Source: Actinomadura oligospora ATCC 43269
Lineage (GTDB): Bacteria; Actinomycetota; Actinomycetes; Streptosporangiales; Streptosporangiaceae
Assembly (NCBI RefSeq): GCF_000518265.1
Contig: NZ_JADG01000003.1
Span: forward strand, 558,001-622,000
Reading direction: 5' to 3'
DNA length: 64,000 bases
The position numbers and the translations under genes are program-made. The notes under the pieces are model-generated. The model did no database searches and was not told the DNA's origin. It was given only the letters and a program-made list of their open reading frames with translations. Shown piece by piece: positions 32,603 to 41,298 of the stretch (position 1 is the first letter of the stretch; each line of letters begins with the position of its first letter).

Positions 32603-33450
32603 GCGCCGCCACCATCCGCAGGCTCACTCCCGACGACGTCGAGGAGATCCTCCGGATGGACGTGTTCAGCGGCTTGAGCGGCGCTCGGCTGGCCGCCGAG
32701 ACGGCCGCGGGCGACGACTACCTCTGGTTGGGCATGGCCGGATCCTCGGGCAGGCTGTTCGCCGCGCATCGCGGCATGAGGTGGGGTCGGCACCTGCTGC
32801 TGAAGGGCGTCTTCGTGGAGGAGGCGGAGCGCGGTTCCGGCGCGGCGCCACAGCTGGCGTTCGCGCTGCGAAGCGAGGCGCGCGCCCACGGATTCGCCGG
32901 CATCGCGGCATGGGTCGAACCGCATATGGCGGAGGCCGCGTTGGCGGGCATACTGCGCCTGCGCCAGACGGGCCCGTACCTGCACCGCTACGAGATACCA
33001 CTGCACGGGCCGCGAGACGCCGCCGGAGGCCGTCCCGCGAACGCGGGCACGATCGCGATGGGGCCCGCAGGCGAGGCATCGTTCGCACCGGGAGTCGAGG
33101 ACCTTTTCGCCTGGGGCGAGACGTACGCGAACGGCGAGCAGGTCACGCACTGGGTGATGGACGGACCGCGCTTCGTGCTGAGCGCCTGTCCCAGCCCGGC
33201 CACGACCGAACTCCCAAGGCTGACGGCGCATGTGAGCCCGCTCGCGCGAGCGCAGGGCGCGCAAACCCTCGAAGTGCCCGTCCAGGCGACCGACCTTGTG
33301 GCCGCGCTCTCCTTGACGAACACCGGCGCCCGCCGCCTGAGCCGGACCCCTGTGCGGCTCGGCCGCTTCGACTTCGCGCCCCGTCCCGCCAACGCAACCA
33401 ACGCACCCAACGCAACCAACGCAGTCGACGCAGGGAGGCGCTCACGATGA
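32599..33450 (+). CDS. GNAT-like acyltransferase with C-terminal extension
   Basis: 283 residues from the GTG at 32599. Residues 1-135 look like a GNAT fold: AATIRRLTPDDVEEILRMDV, GRHLLLKGVFVEEAERGSGA (strand before the acyl-CoA loop, with R/G-x-G-S-G-A in place of the classical Q/RxxGxG/A) and LAFALRSEARAHGFAGIAAW. The C-terminal 130 residues are beta-rich with a LSLTNTGARRLSRTPVRLGR end and a short Asn/Ala/Thr repeat. GNAT enzymes acylate amines and in some RiPP pathways attach fatty acyl groups to the peptide. Here it could transfer the unit held by the ligase-carrier protein (inference). Its stop overlaps the next ATG. Confidence 0.65.
   Translation: MSAATIRRLTPDDVEEILRMDVFSGLSGARLAAETAAGDDYLWLGMAGSSGRLFAAHRGMRWGRHLLLKGVFVEEAERGSGAAPQLAFALRSEARAHGFAGIAAWVEPHMAEAALAGILRLRQTGPYLHRYEIPLHGPRDAAGGRPANAGTIAMGPAGEASFAPGVEDLFAWGETYANGEQVTHWVMDGPRFVLSACPSPATTELPRLTAHVSPLARAQGAQTLEVPVQATDLVAALSLTNTGARRLSRTPVRLGRFDFAPRPANATNAPNATNAVDAGRRSR
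33391..33426 (+). repeat. 9-bp unit repeated four times in the GNAT gene
   Basis: AACGCAACC, AACGCACCC, AACGCAACC and AACGCAGTC follow one another and code for Asn-Ala-Thr/Pro/Val units near the C-terminus. The array is in frame, so copy-number change would not break the gene. Confidence 0.85.
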
Positions 33451-34709
33451 GGCCGCACGAGGCGCGCGCGCTGTGCCTGGACGGCGACGTCGGATCGGCG
33501 TGCCGCAGGCTGCGGCGCATGGGCATGGACGCCGCGGCGCTCCGAGACCTGCTGGGCCGACGCGACGACTCCGGCTGGACGTCCTGGTCGGGGAACGTCG
33601 AGGTGGACGACGGCCACGGGGGCCTCGCACAGGTCGCGGTGCGCGTACCGGCACCAGGCCGCCATCCCCGGCTCGGCGCCCTCATCCTGCTGCACGGTGC
33701 GGGAGGCAGCGGCGAGGAAGTGCTGCCCGGCTTCGCGGCGCTCGGAGACGCGCTTTCGATGGCCATCATCTGCCCGACGGCGCGGCACCGCTCCCAGGGG
33801 GCGAGCGCACGCGACTTCGCCGGGATCTTCGGCCGCAGGTTCCAGCGCCCGCACTGGGACCTGAGCGGACAGGACTCCCCGCTCGCTGCGCTGCGCTGGG
33901 CCAGGGCGGCGCTCGAGGTGGACCCGGACCGCTGCGTCGTGGCGGGCGTCTCGATGGGCGGGATCGCGACCTGGAACCTGGCCATGAGGTTCTGGCAGAG
34001 CTTCGCGGCGGCCGTCCCGATCAACGGCGCCCTGTCGGCGTGGGAGTTGTTCGGCACGGACGCCCGGACCAGGGCCCTGCTCCCGAACGTCCTGCCGCTG
34101 CCGGTGTTCGCCGTGCACGGGGGAAGGGACCGGCAGATCCCGCCCGACTTCGACCGCGGGTCGTTCGCCACCTTGCGCGAGGACGGCCACAAGGACATCG
34201 AATACGTCGAGGTCCCGGACGGCGAGCACCCCCTGCCGACCCTGGGACTGGACGAGGGGAGCCCGTTGCTCGAACGGCTCGCGGCCTGGCTGGGGGACAG
34301 GCGACGGCGGTGCCGACCGGTCGAGATCAACCACCGGGCGATCGACGACCGGCACGGACGGGCCCACTGGGTTCGCGTCGGCGGCGTCCGGCCGGGCGAG
34401 GTCGCTCGCGTCCACGCCCGTCAGGTGGAGCCCGACCGGATGGACATCGAGGTCAGTGGCGCGGACCGGGTGACGCTCTACGCGAGCGGCGACCGGCTCG
34501 CGCCGGGGGACGCCGTCACCGTGCTGGTCAACGGCGCCGCCACATCGGTGCGGTTCGAGCCGGATCTCGCGACGGTCGTCGAGACCTACCGCGAGGAAGC
34601 GGATCCGGCGCTGGCCGCCGAACAGGTCATCCGCCTCGACGTCCCCCGATCCGCCGTTCCCTTTCCGAACGACTCCGGACGGAGGCATTCCCATGCTGAC
34701 GAGAACTGA
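33447..34709 (+). CDS. Esterase/peptidase-like alpha/beta-hydrolase with C-terminal beta domain
   Basis: 420 residues, starting inside the stop of the GNAT gene (ATGA). Residues 1-70 are an N-terminal helical extension. Residues 75-290 are an alpha/beta-hydrolase of the esterase D/PHB-depolymerase kind: oxyanion region LILLHGAGGSGEE, nucleophile Ser169 in VVAGVSMGGIATW, Asp near 232 in VHGGRDRQIPP and His in VPDGEHPLP. About 290-420 is beta-rich (YASGDRLAPGDAVTVLVNGA). No signal peptide is seen, so it is intracellular. It could cleave a leader, hydrolyse or transfer an acyl group, or edit the carrier-bound intermediate. Confidence 0.75.
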   Translation: MRPHEARALCLDGDVGSACRRLRRMGMDAAALRDLLGRRDDSGWTSWSGNVEVDDGHGGLAQVAVRVPAPGRHPRLGALILLHGAGGSGEEVLPGFAALGDALSMAIICPTARHRSQGASARDFAGIFGRRFQRPHWDLSGQDSPLAALRWARAALEVDPDRCVVAGVSMGGIATWNLAMRFWQSFAAAVPINGALSAWELFGTDARTRALLPNVLPLPVFAVHGGRDRQIPPDFDRGSFATLREDGHKDIEYVEVPDGEHPLPTLGLDEGSPLLERLAAWLGDRRRRCRPVEINHRAIDDRHGRAHWVRVGGVRPGEVARVHARQVEPDRMDIEVSGADRVTLYASGDRLAPGDAVTVLVNGAATSVRFEPDLATVVETYREEADPALAAEQVIRLDVPRSAVPFPNDSGRRHSHADEN

Positions 34710-35676
34710 GGTGCGACGCCTTCTCCACGCGCGCGGCGCCGAGCAGGACGAGCTCTTCGCCGAGGCCCGCCGGGCGCTCGGCGCGCACCTCGGCCCGGAC
34801 ATCCTGCTGCGCGGCGTGGTCGAGGTCACCAACGTCTGCCGGGTCAACTGCGAGTACTGCCCGATGAGGCGGGACAACACCCGGGACAACGAGCGCTACT
34901 TCCTGAGCGGCGACGAGATCGTGGAGTGCGCCGAGCAGATCCGGGACGCGGGCATCGACATCGTCCTGCTCCAGGGAGGCGAGACGCCGCGCACGCTCGC
35001 CGCCGTCGAGGACGCCATACCGCGCATCCGGGCCGTGTACGGCGGACGCGTGGAGATCCTGCTCAACCTGGGGAACATGACGCGGGCCCAGTACGAACGC
35101 CTGCGCGAGGCGGGCGCCACCAGCTACATCATCAAGCACGAGACGAGCGACCCCCGCCTGCACGAGGCCATGCGGCACGAGAGCCTGGACGAGCGGCTGC
35201 GCTGCGTCCGGGACCTGCTCGACCTCGGCTACAAGGTCGGGATCGGCCTGATCTCCGGACTGCCCGGCCAGACCCTGGACAGCATCGTCGACGACATCGA
35301 ACTGGCGGGGGAGCTCGGTGTCCACATGTGCAGCGTGAGCCCTTTCGTGCCCGCGCCGAACACGCCTCTGCAGCTCTCGCCGCAAGGGTCGGTCGACCTC
35401 GCGCTCAACGTCCTGGCGTGCCTCCGCATCCGCCATCCGGAACTGCTCATCCCGTCGGTCAGCGCGCTGGAGAAGACCAGCGCGGGCGGGCAGTCGCGGG
35501 GGCTGGCGGCGGGCGCGAACGTGATGACGGTGAACTTCAGCCGGGCGTCCGACCGGCAGAAGTACCTGATCTACGGCAAGGACCGATTCGTGGTGCGGCT
35601 GCGGCACGTGGAGGATCTGGTCCGGGCCGCCGATCTCCGGACCCGCGGCTCGGTGTTCCTGGGCGTGAACGCGTGA
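34693..35676 (+). CDS. BioB/HydE/PylB-type radical SAM enzyme
   Basis: 327 residues; the ATG lies 17 bases inside the preceding gene with GGAGG upstream. The cluster motif is CRVNCEYC (Cys49, Cys53, Cys56) within LLRGVVEVTNVCRVNCEYCP, and the rest fits the BioB/HydE/PylB/ThiH barrel: IDIVLLQGGETPRTLAAVED, VGIGLISGLPGQTLDSIVDD and GANVMTVNFS at the end. Relatives make biotin, the H-cluster ligand or methylornithine. PylB-like carbon-skeleton rearrangement of an amino acid would supply an unusual building block for the ligase encoded next (inference). Auxiliary-cluster Cys residues of BioB are not evident. Its TGA overlaps the next GTG. Confidence 0.82.
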   Translation: MLTRTEVRRLLHARGAEQDELFAEARRALGAHLGPDILLRGVVEVTNVCRVNCEYCPMRRDNTRDNERYFLSGDEIVECAEQIRDAGIDIVLLQGGETPRTLAAVEDAIPRIRAVYGGRVEILLNLGNMTRAQYERLREAGATSYIIKHETSDPRLHEAMRHESLDERLRCVRDLLDLGYKVGIGLISGLPGQTLDSIVDDIELAGELGVHMCSVSPFVPAPNTPLQLSPQGSVDLALNVLACLRIRHPELLIPSVSALEKTSAGGQSRGLAAGANVMTVNFSRASDRQKYLIYGKDRFVVRLRHVEDLVRAADLRTRGSVFLGVNA

Positions 35677-37226
35677 ACGGCGGCCGTCCGGGACTGGTGG
35701 CCCGCATCCGGGAGCGAAAGGCGTCCGTCGGCGGCACGCGGATGGGGACGCCGTCCCTCTCCCCGTTCCACGACGGGCTGGCCGCGGCGGGGACACGGCC
35801 CGGCGACGTCGTGCTGTTGAGCGGCCTGCGGGGCGACGACATCCTGCTGGCGGCCATGGCGTCCTGGATGCTGGACGCGGTCCCGATGCCCGTGGCGGCC
35901 GACGTCGCGCTGCCGCCCGGCCTCGGCGACGCCTGCCGGATCAGCGCCGGGCCGACGGTGATCCCCGGACGTGGCTCCGGCCGGGTCGAGGGGCTGGAAC
36001 GCACCGCGGTGCTGCACCTGTCCTCGGGGAGCACCGACCGTCCCAAGATCGCCAAACGCGGTGTCGAGAGCCTGCTTCGGGAGGCGGAGGGGTACGCCGC
36101 GGGGCTGCCCCTGGTGCCCGGGGAGCGGGTGGCCGTTCCCGTCCCGCTCGTCCACTCGCTGGGCTGGGGGGTCGCCATGAGCGCGCTCCTGAACGGCTGC
36201 GACGTGGACGCGGCGGCCTTCGCGGGAGCCGCAGCGGCGGCCCGCGAGATCGACAGCGGGGCCGTGTCCGTGGTCGCGCTGACTCCGCCCCTGGCGCGGC
36301 TGCTCGCCGGGACCCGGCGGACGGGCCGTCCGCGACTCCGGGCCGCGCTGGTGGGCGCGGGCCAAGTCGGCGACGACCTCGACGAGGCGTTCAGGAAACG
36401 CTTCGGCCCGCCCCTGCTGCGCGGATACGGATCCACGGAGACGGGCGCCACGTTCCTGGGGGAGACCGGGATGGGACGGCCGATGGCGGGGGTCGAGGTG
36501 GTCGAGCCGCGTCCCGGTGCCCGGGGAGAACTGGTCCTCAGCCTTGCCGCCCCCGCCGAGGGGTACCTCGGCTCGGAGGGGCCCGTGAAGGAATGGCGCA
36601 CGGGCGACATGGTCCGTCACGATCCGGACGGAACCGTGCACTTCGTCGAAAGGCTGCGCGGGCCGCTCCGGCTGAACGGCAGGTTCGTCGACGCGGGCGC
36701 CGTCGACAGGGCGCTGAGGGACGTGCCCGGCGTCAAGGACGTCGTCCTGCTCGTGGAGCCGCGGCCCGGCCTCCCCGAGTTCGAGGACTTCTACGCGCTC
36801 GTCGAGACCGACGACACGAGTGACGAGCCCCTGCCGACGCCCTTCGGCGGGACTCCCGCTCCCCACGTCGTCAAATGCCGCCGCCTGCCAAGGAACACGA
36901 TCGGCAAGCCGGACAGGGACGCGATGCTCGAGCTGGTCAGGGGTCGGCCTCACCTGTCCGCCACGTGTGACCTGCTCGTCGCCGTGCTCGTGGCGCGGAC
37001 GCTGGCCGATCGCGGTGGCGGTGGTCCGAGCGCGGAGCGGTTGGCGTCCGATCCCGAACTGAGACGCACGGACTTCGCCCGGCTCGGCCTGGGCTCCCTG
37101 GACTGGCTCTCCCTGGCGGTGAGGCTGGAGAACGAGACCGGGGTGGAGGTCCCCGAGCAGGCCCTGCTGCAGCCCGAATCCCGATGTGTGGAGGGCTGGT
37201 CACAAGTTCTCGCCGAACGGGCGTGA
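35673..37226 (+). CDS. AMP-dependent acyl/aminoacyl ligase fused to a carrier domain
   Basis: 517 residues from the GTG at 35673 (GTGA overlap). An ANL-type adenylation domain spans about 15-420: the phosphate loop is HLSSGSTDRPKIAKRG, followed by VPVPLVHSLGWGVAMSALLN, LLRGYGSTETGATFLGETGM and the C-terminal hinge EWRTGDMVRHDPDGTVHFVE and LPRNTIGKPDRDAM (catalytic Lys). Residues 440-517 are an acyl/peptidyl carrier domain with LGLGSLDWLSL, Ser475 being the phosphopantetheine site. It loads an acid or amino acid as AMP ester and then thioester on its own carrier. No condensation domain is present, so another enzyme, perhaps the GNAT protein, must take the product. Confidence 0.85.
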   Translation: MNGGRPGLVARIRERKASVGGTRMGTPSLSPFHDGLAAAGTRPGDVVLLSGLRGDDILLAAMASWMLDAVPMPVAADVALPPGLGDACRISAGPTVIPGRGSGRVEGLERTAVLHLSSGSTDRPKIAKRGVESLLREAEGYAAGLPLVPGERVAVPVPLVHSLGWGVAMSALLNGCDVDAAAFAGAAAAAREIDSGAVSVVALTPPLARLLAGTRRTGRPRLRAALVGAGQVGDDLDEAFRKRFGPPLLRGYGSTETGATFLGETGMGRPMAGVEVVEPRPGARGELVLSLAAPAEGYLGSEGPVKEWRTGDMVRHDPDGTVHFVERLRGPLRLNGRFVDAGAVDRALRDVPGVKDVVLLVEPRPGLPEFEDFYALVETDDTSDEPLPTPFGGTPAPHVVKCRRLPRNTIGKPDRDAMLELVRGRPHLSATCDLLVAVLVARTLADRGGGGPSAERLASDPELRRTDFARLGLGSLDWLSLAVRLENETGVEVPEQALLQPESRCVEGWSQVLAERA

Positions 37227-37263
37227 CACCACCGGACGACCAGTGAAGGAAGAGGAGAAGAAC

Positions 37264-38007
37264 ATGAGAGTCGCGCAACGCGGCAGACGTTTCCTGGTCA
37301 TCGACGACTTCCTGGACGAGGCGGCCCTCGTCGCCACGCGGGGCATGGTCGATCGCGCGGACTACACCAAGGTCGACAGCGTCATCGCCCCCGATGACGA
37401 CGGCCCCGCCTACCGCTCCAGGGGAACGCAGTTCACCGAGGAACTGGGCGGGGCGGACGTCCCGGGACGTCCGCGCGTGTACCGAGAGGTGACGCGCACG
37501 GTCCGATCACACCCGGAGCTGTACGGCGTGGGTGGCACGGACTGGAACCGCGTCGGGTTCACCTTCTGGAAGTACCCCGCCGGGAGCCGCCTGGGCTGGC
37601 ACAACGACGAGGGCGGCGGACGCCGCGGCGAGTTCATCCTCTTCCTCCACCAGAGGTGGCGTCCGTCGTGGGGCGGCGAACTGCTGCTCCTCGACGAGGA
37701 CCCGGAGCCGCTCCTCGGATCCGTTCCGGCCCACCCGGATCCGTCCGTGCTGATGGAGCGCCTGCTCGACAGGTGTCCGACCAGCCCGGTGGCCGTCCTG
37801 CCGAGACCGAATCGGCTCGTTCTCGTGAAGGCGGGCACGGTCCACCAGATCCACCGGGTGGACCGCACCGCCGGGGACGCCGTCCGCCGGACGCTCACCG
37901 GGTTCGTCTCCCAGGACGACCAATCCCGCCGGGCGGCACGCGAGACGTTCGCCTCCACCCTCGGACGCTGGGACGACTCCCTCCACGCGGGAGCGCGCGG
38001 TCGATGA
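37264..38007 (+). CDS. 2-oxoglutarate/Fe(II) oxygenase, prolyl-4-hydroxylase-like
   Basis: 247 residues with GAAGGAAGAGGAG before the ATG. The start FLVIDDFLDEAALVATRGMV matches the P4Hc family. The iron ligands are His113 and Asp115 in GSRLGWHNDEGGG and probably His197 (or His194) in AGTVHQIHRVDRT, with an Arg near 208 for 2-oxoglutarate. FILFLHQRWRPSWGGELLLL is the typical core between them. It is the second oxygenase of the operon and would hydroxylate or desaturate the product or a building block. Its stop overlaps the exporter start. Confidence 0.85.
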   Translation: MRVAQRGRRFLVIDDFLDEAALVATRGMVDRADYTKVDSVIAPDDDGPAYRSRGTQFTEELGGADVPGRPRVYREVTRTVRSHPELYGVGGTDWNRVGFTFWKYPAGSRLGWHNDEGGGRRGEFILFLHQRWRPSWGGELLLLDEDPEPLLGSVPAHPDPSVLMERLLDRCPTSPVAVLPRPNRLVLVKAGTVHQIHRVDRTAGDAVRRTLTGFVSQDDQSRRAARETFASTLGRWDDSLHAGARGR

Positions 38008-39338
38008 CGCGACGACTGCTGCGAGCCATGAACCTCGACGAGCTGGCGGGCCGCCAGGAGCGGCTCCTCGCGCTCGGCCTGGCGATCCTGCACGTCGGCA
38101 CCGGGATCTCCTACTCCGTCCTCGCCCTCTACCTGCTCCGGCACGTCCACCTCAGCGCCGCCGCCTACGGCGCGGGGATGAGCCTCGCCGCCTTCCTCGG
38201 GATCGCGTCCGGGCCGGTCGCGGGTTACCTGGCGGACCGGTTCGACGCGTTCCGGCTGTACGCCGTCCTGATGTGGACCATGTGCGCAGGCACCGTGGCG
38301 ATCATCTTCGCCGCCCCCTGGACGGCACTGGTCCTGCTGTGTGTGCTGATGGTCTGCGGACGGGGCAGCGCGACGGTGATGTCCGTCCTGGTCGGCCGGA
38401 CGATCGCGGTGGACCGCCGGGTGCGCTACCGCGCGGTCGTCAAGACGATGAGCAACTCGGCGATGCTCGCCGGTCTGGGGCTCGGCGCGCTCCTGGTCTC
38501 GGACGGGTCGAAACGCGTCTTCGAGGTCGGCTTCGCCGTCGAGGCGCTGATGTTCGTCGCCGCGAGCGTGCTCGTCCACCTCGCCAGATCCCAGGCCACC
38601 GAGACGCCCGCCTCCGCCGAGAGCACGGATCGTACGGAGAGCGCGGCGAGCGGGTGCGAGGACCGCTCTCCAGCCGGGCGACAGCGGTTCGGGGTCCTTC
38701 GCGACAGGCGGCTCCTTGCCCTGACGGTCGCGAGCGGCGTTCTCACGCTGCCGGTCTCCGTGCCGACGGTCGCCCTCCCTCTCTGGGTCTCCTCCCATCG
38801 GCACTGGCCGTTGTGGCTGGTGCCGCTGGTCACCACGATCAGCACGTTCGGGGTCGTCCTGCTGCAGATACCGGCCTCGCGCAGGGTCACCGACGTGCCG
38901 ACCTCCGCGCGGGCGGCGCGCAAAGGGGGAGTCCTGTACGCCGTGGCCGTCGCGCTGCTTCCGCTCTCGGCCCTCACGGACCACACCGTGGCGGCGGTCG
39001 TCATCGTGGTCACCATGGCGGCCGTGCTGGTGGTCGGGGAGATCTATTCGGCGGCGGGCACCTGGGGGCTCGTCTACGGTCTCGCCCCGGAGAGCGCGCT
39101 CGGTCAGTACCAGGGCGTGTTCAGGCTGGGCGGCGATGTGAGCATGGTGGCGGCGCCGACGTTGTTCGCCTGGCTGGTGGACGACGCGAGCCTGCTCGGC
39201 TGGGCGGGGCTGGCCGGGGTGCTCCTGGTCGCCGCGGTCCTGCTGGTTCCGATCAGCCGGTACGAGCCGTCCCGGGGCGGACCGTCCTCCACCCTGTCAG
39301 GCCGCCGCGAGACCTGGGACATGGGCGGAGGCGCATGA
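38004..39338 (+). CDS. MFS transporter, probable product exporter
   Basis: 444 residues, starting inside the preceding stop (ATGA at 38004-38007). About 12 hydrophobic segments are visible, with AAFLGIASGPVAGYLADRFD (the loop-2-type motif), LVLLCVLMVCGRGSATVMSV, a long polar middle loop (SQATETPASAESTDRTESAA) and LVPLVTTISTFGVVLLQIPA in the second half. The last gene of the operon, it is best read as an efflux pump for the final product and a self-protection factor. The substrate is inferred from context only. Confidence 0.85.
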   Translation: MTRRLLRAMNLDELAGRQERLLALGLAILHVGTGISYSVLALYLLRHVHLSAAAYGAGMSLAAFLGIASGPVAGYLADRFDAFRLYAVLMWTMCAGTVAIIFAAPWTALVLLCVLMVCGRGSATVMSVLVGRTIAVDRRVRYRAVVKTMSNSAMLAGLGLGALLVSDGSKRVFEVGFAVEALMFVAASVLVHLARSQATETPASAESTDRTESAASGCEDRSPAGRQRFGVLRDRRLLALTVASGVLTLPVSVPTVALPLWVSSHRHWPLWLVPLVTTISTFGVVLLQIPASRRVTDVPTSARAARKGGVLYAVAVALLPLSALTDHTVAAVVIVVTMAAVLVVGEIYSAAGTWGLVYGLAPESALGQYQGVFRLGGDVSMVAAPTLFAWLVDDASLLGWAGLAGVLLVAAVLLVPISRYEPSRGGPSSTLSGRRETWDMGGGA

Positions 39339-39357
39339 CGCGTCGTGGACTCCCGGC

Positions 39358-40041
39358 TCACTGACTGGACGCCGGTAGCCGGAGGCGGCCGTCGTGGACC
39401 TCGGCGACCTGGTCGACGGCGGTGAGGTGGGTGCGGTCGTGGGTGACCAGGACCGTGGCGGTGGACCGCTGGTGGGTGAGGCCGGTGATCAGGTCGATGA
39501 CGGCGGCGCCGCGTTCGTGGTCGAGGGCGCTGGTCGGTTCGTCCACCAGCAGGACGGTGGGGTCGTTCATCAGGGCCCGGGCGATGTTGACGCGCTGGCG
39601 CTGGCCGCCGGAGAGCTGGTGGGGACGGCGGTCGGCCTTGTCGGTCAGGCCGACCGCGTCCAGGAGCTCCATCGCCCGGCCCCGGGCCGCGTGGGCGCTG
39701 CGCCCGGCGATCCGGGCCATGACCTGCAACTGCTCGGCCGCGGTGAGCGAGGGCAGCAGGTTGGGCTGCTGGAAGACGATCCCGATCTTGTGGCGGCGCA
39801 GCTCGGCCAGCTCGCGCCGGGTCAGGCCGGTGGTGGAGGCGCCGTCGACGGTGACGGTGCCGGAGTCGGGGGCGATCAGGGTGGCCGCGACGGCGAGCAG
39901 GCTGGACTTGCCGGACCCGGAGGGGCCGACCACGGCGGTCAGGCTGCCCTCGGGGACCTGGAGGCTGACCTGGTCGAGGGCGGTCAGGCGGGTGTCGCCG
40001 TCGGGGTAGGTGAGAGTGATGTCGGTCAGGACCAGGCTCAT
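39358..40041 (-). CDS. ABC transporter ATP-binding protein, MacB/LolD type (second module)
   Basis: 227 residues from the ATG at 40041, which overlaps the permease stop (ATGA). Walker A VVGPSGSGKSSL, Q-loop IVFQQPNLLPSLTAAEQLQV, signature LSGGQRQRVNIARAL, Walker B VLLVDEPTSALDHER and switch VLVTHDRTHL are complete. It is encoded with the permease upstream of it and is divergent from the kinase/regulator pair at 41299-43151. It is convergent with the biosynthetic operon, separated by 19 bases. Confidence 0.92.
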   Translation of the reverse strand: MSLVLTDITLTYPDGDTRLTALDQVSLQVPEGSLTAVVGPSGSGKSSLLAVAATLIAPDSGTVTVDGASTTGLTRRELAELRRHKIGIVFQQPNLLPSLTAAEQLQVMARIAGRSAHAARGRAMELLDAVGLTDKADRRPHQLSGGQRQRVNIARALMNDPTVLLVDEPTSALDHERGAAVIDLITGLTHQRSTATVLVTHDRTHLTAVDQVAEVHDGRLRLPASSQ

Positions 40042-41126
40042 CGGACGCTCCCCAGGGCGGTCAGAGGGTCGACGGAGGTGATGCGGCGGATGGACAGGGC
40101 GGCTCCGAGGGCGCCCAGCAGGATGATCACGGCGGCCGGGATGAGGATCGTGCCGGGTGTGAGCAGGAAGGGCACGGCGGAGCCGACCACCAGCGCTCCC
40201 AGGGCGGCGGCGATGCCGGTGCCGATCAGGGTGCCGGCGGTGAGCAGGACGAGGGCCTGGCCGAGGGCGTCCTTGAGCAGGTCGGCGGTGGAGGCGCCCA
40301 GGGCCTTGAGGACGGCGACGTCGCCGCTGCGCTGGATGGTCCACACCGTGAAGAAGGCCCCGATGACCAGGGCGGAGATGGCGAACAGGAAGCCGCGCAT
40401 CAGCTGCAGCGAGCCGTTCTCGGAGGTGTAGGAGCCGATCGCCGACAGCGAGTCCCGGGTGGAGACCGTCTTTGTCCCGGCCTGCTTGTCGATGGCCGCC
40501 GTGTCGGCCCCGGACGTGGTGCTGAGGGCGATGACGGTGGCGGTCGGGCCGTCGCCGCTTCCGGTGGGCGGCGCGATCTTCTGCCAGGTGGCCAGGCTGG
40601 TCCAGATCACCGGGGTGTGGCTGAAGGAGGCGTCGCCCCGCACGGCGGCGACCTTCAGCCGCCGCCCCGCGACGGTGAGGGAGCCGCCCGGCTGCACGCC
40701 GAGATCATCGGCGGCGGCGGTCGACAGCACGACCGCGCCGTCGCTGATCTTGTCGCTGTCCGGGGCGAGGTGGGAGCCGGGCTGGACGCCGAACGCGGAG
40801 ACGGCCGTGCTGCGGTTCCCGGCGGTGGCCTTGGTCGTGGTGATCCCCAGGGGATCGGCGCTCCGCACGCCGGGAGCCCCGCTCCACCGCTGCCACTGTG
40901 CCCGGGTGACGGTGGAGTCGGAGTAGGACGGGCCCTGGCCGCCGCTCGGAGCCTGGAACGCGATCTTGTCGGCGGGCAGTCCCGTGATCGCGGAGATGTT
41001 CTGGCGGCCCAGGCCCGCCGTCAGCCCCGACAGCAGCCCGACCAGCAGGGTGATCAGGACGATGACGGCTCCCATCAGGGCGAAGCGCCCCTTGGCGAAC
41101 CTCAGATCTCTCCAGGCGACGAACAC
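40038..41126 (-). CDS. ABC transporter permease, FtsX/MacB family (second module)
   Basis: 362 residues from the GTG at 41126 (AGGACAGG upstream; the open frame extends further but is not protein-like). One membrane segment near the N-terminus (FALMGAVIVLITLLVGLLSG) is followed by an extracellular domain to about 230, then three membrane segments, the first being GFLFAISALVIGAFFTVWTI, with AVLKALGASTADLLKDALGQ between. This is the standard four-helix MacB layout, half the size of the permease at 19102. Substrate unknown; its position next to the biosynthetic operon permits, but does not show, a role in export or resistance. Confidence 0.9.
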   Translation of the reverse strand: MFVAWRDLRFAKGRFALMGAVIVLITLLVGLLSGLTAGLGRQNISAITGLPADKIAFQAPSGGQGPSYSDSTVTRAQWQRWSGAPGVRSADPLGITTTKATAGNRSTAVSAFGVQPGSHLAPDSDKISDGAVVLSTAAADDLGVQPGGSLTVAGRRLKVAAVRGDASFSHTPVIWTSLATWQKIAPPTGSGDGPTATVIALSTTSGADTAAIDKQAGTKTVSTRDSLSAIGSYTSENGSLQLMRGFLFAISALVIGAFFTVWTIQRSGDVAVLKALGASTADLLKDALGQALVLLTAGTLIGTGIAAALGALVVGSAVPFLLTPGTILIPAAVIILLGALGAALSIRRITSVDPLTALGSVR

Positions 41127-41298
41127 GGCCTCGGCCTGTCCTTTCCGGTGGGTGGAAGCGGTACGACTCCACTCTCGCCGCCGGGGAACCAGCGCACATC
41201 TGGCCCAGGACCGCACTTGGCGGGCCGAAGGACGTGACGCGGTCTCTAACTTTCGATGGAGGCCGCTGGACGCCCGGCCTCGTAGCCTGGGAGGCACT

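Noticed and set aside
30421..33450. A single 1009-codon frame across three genes of the biosynthetic operon
   Set aside because: Only its last 283 codons (from 32599) look like protein; the first part is an off-frame reading of the hydroxylase and radical SAM genes.
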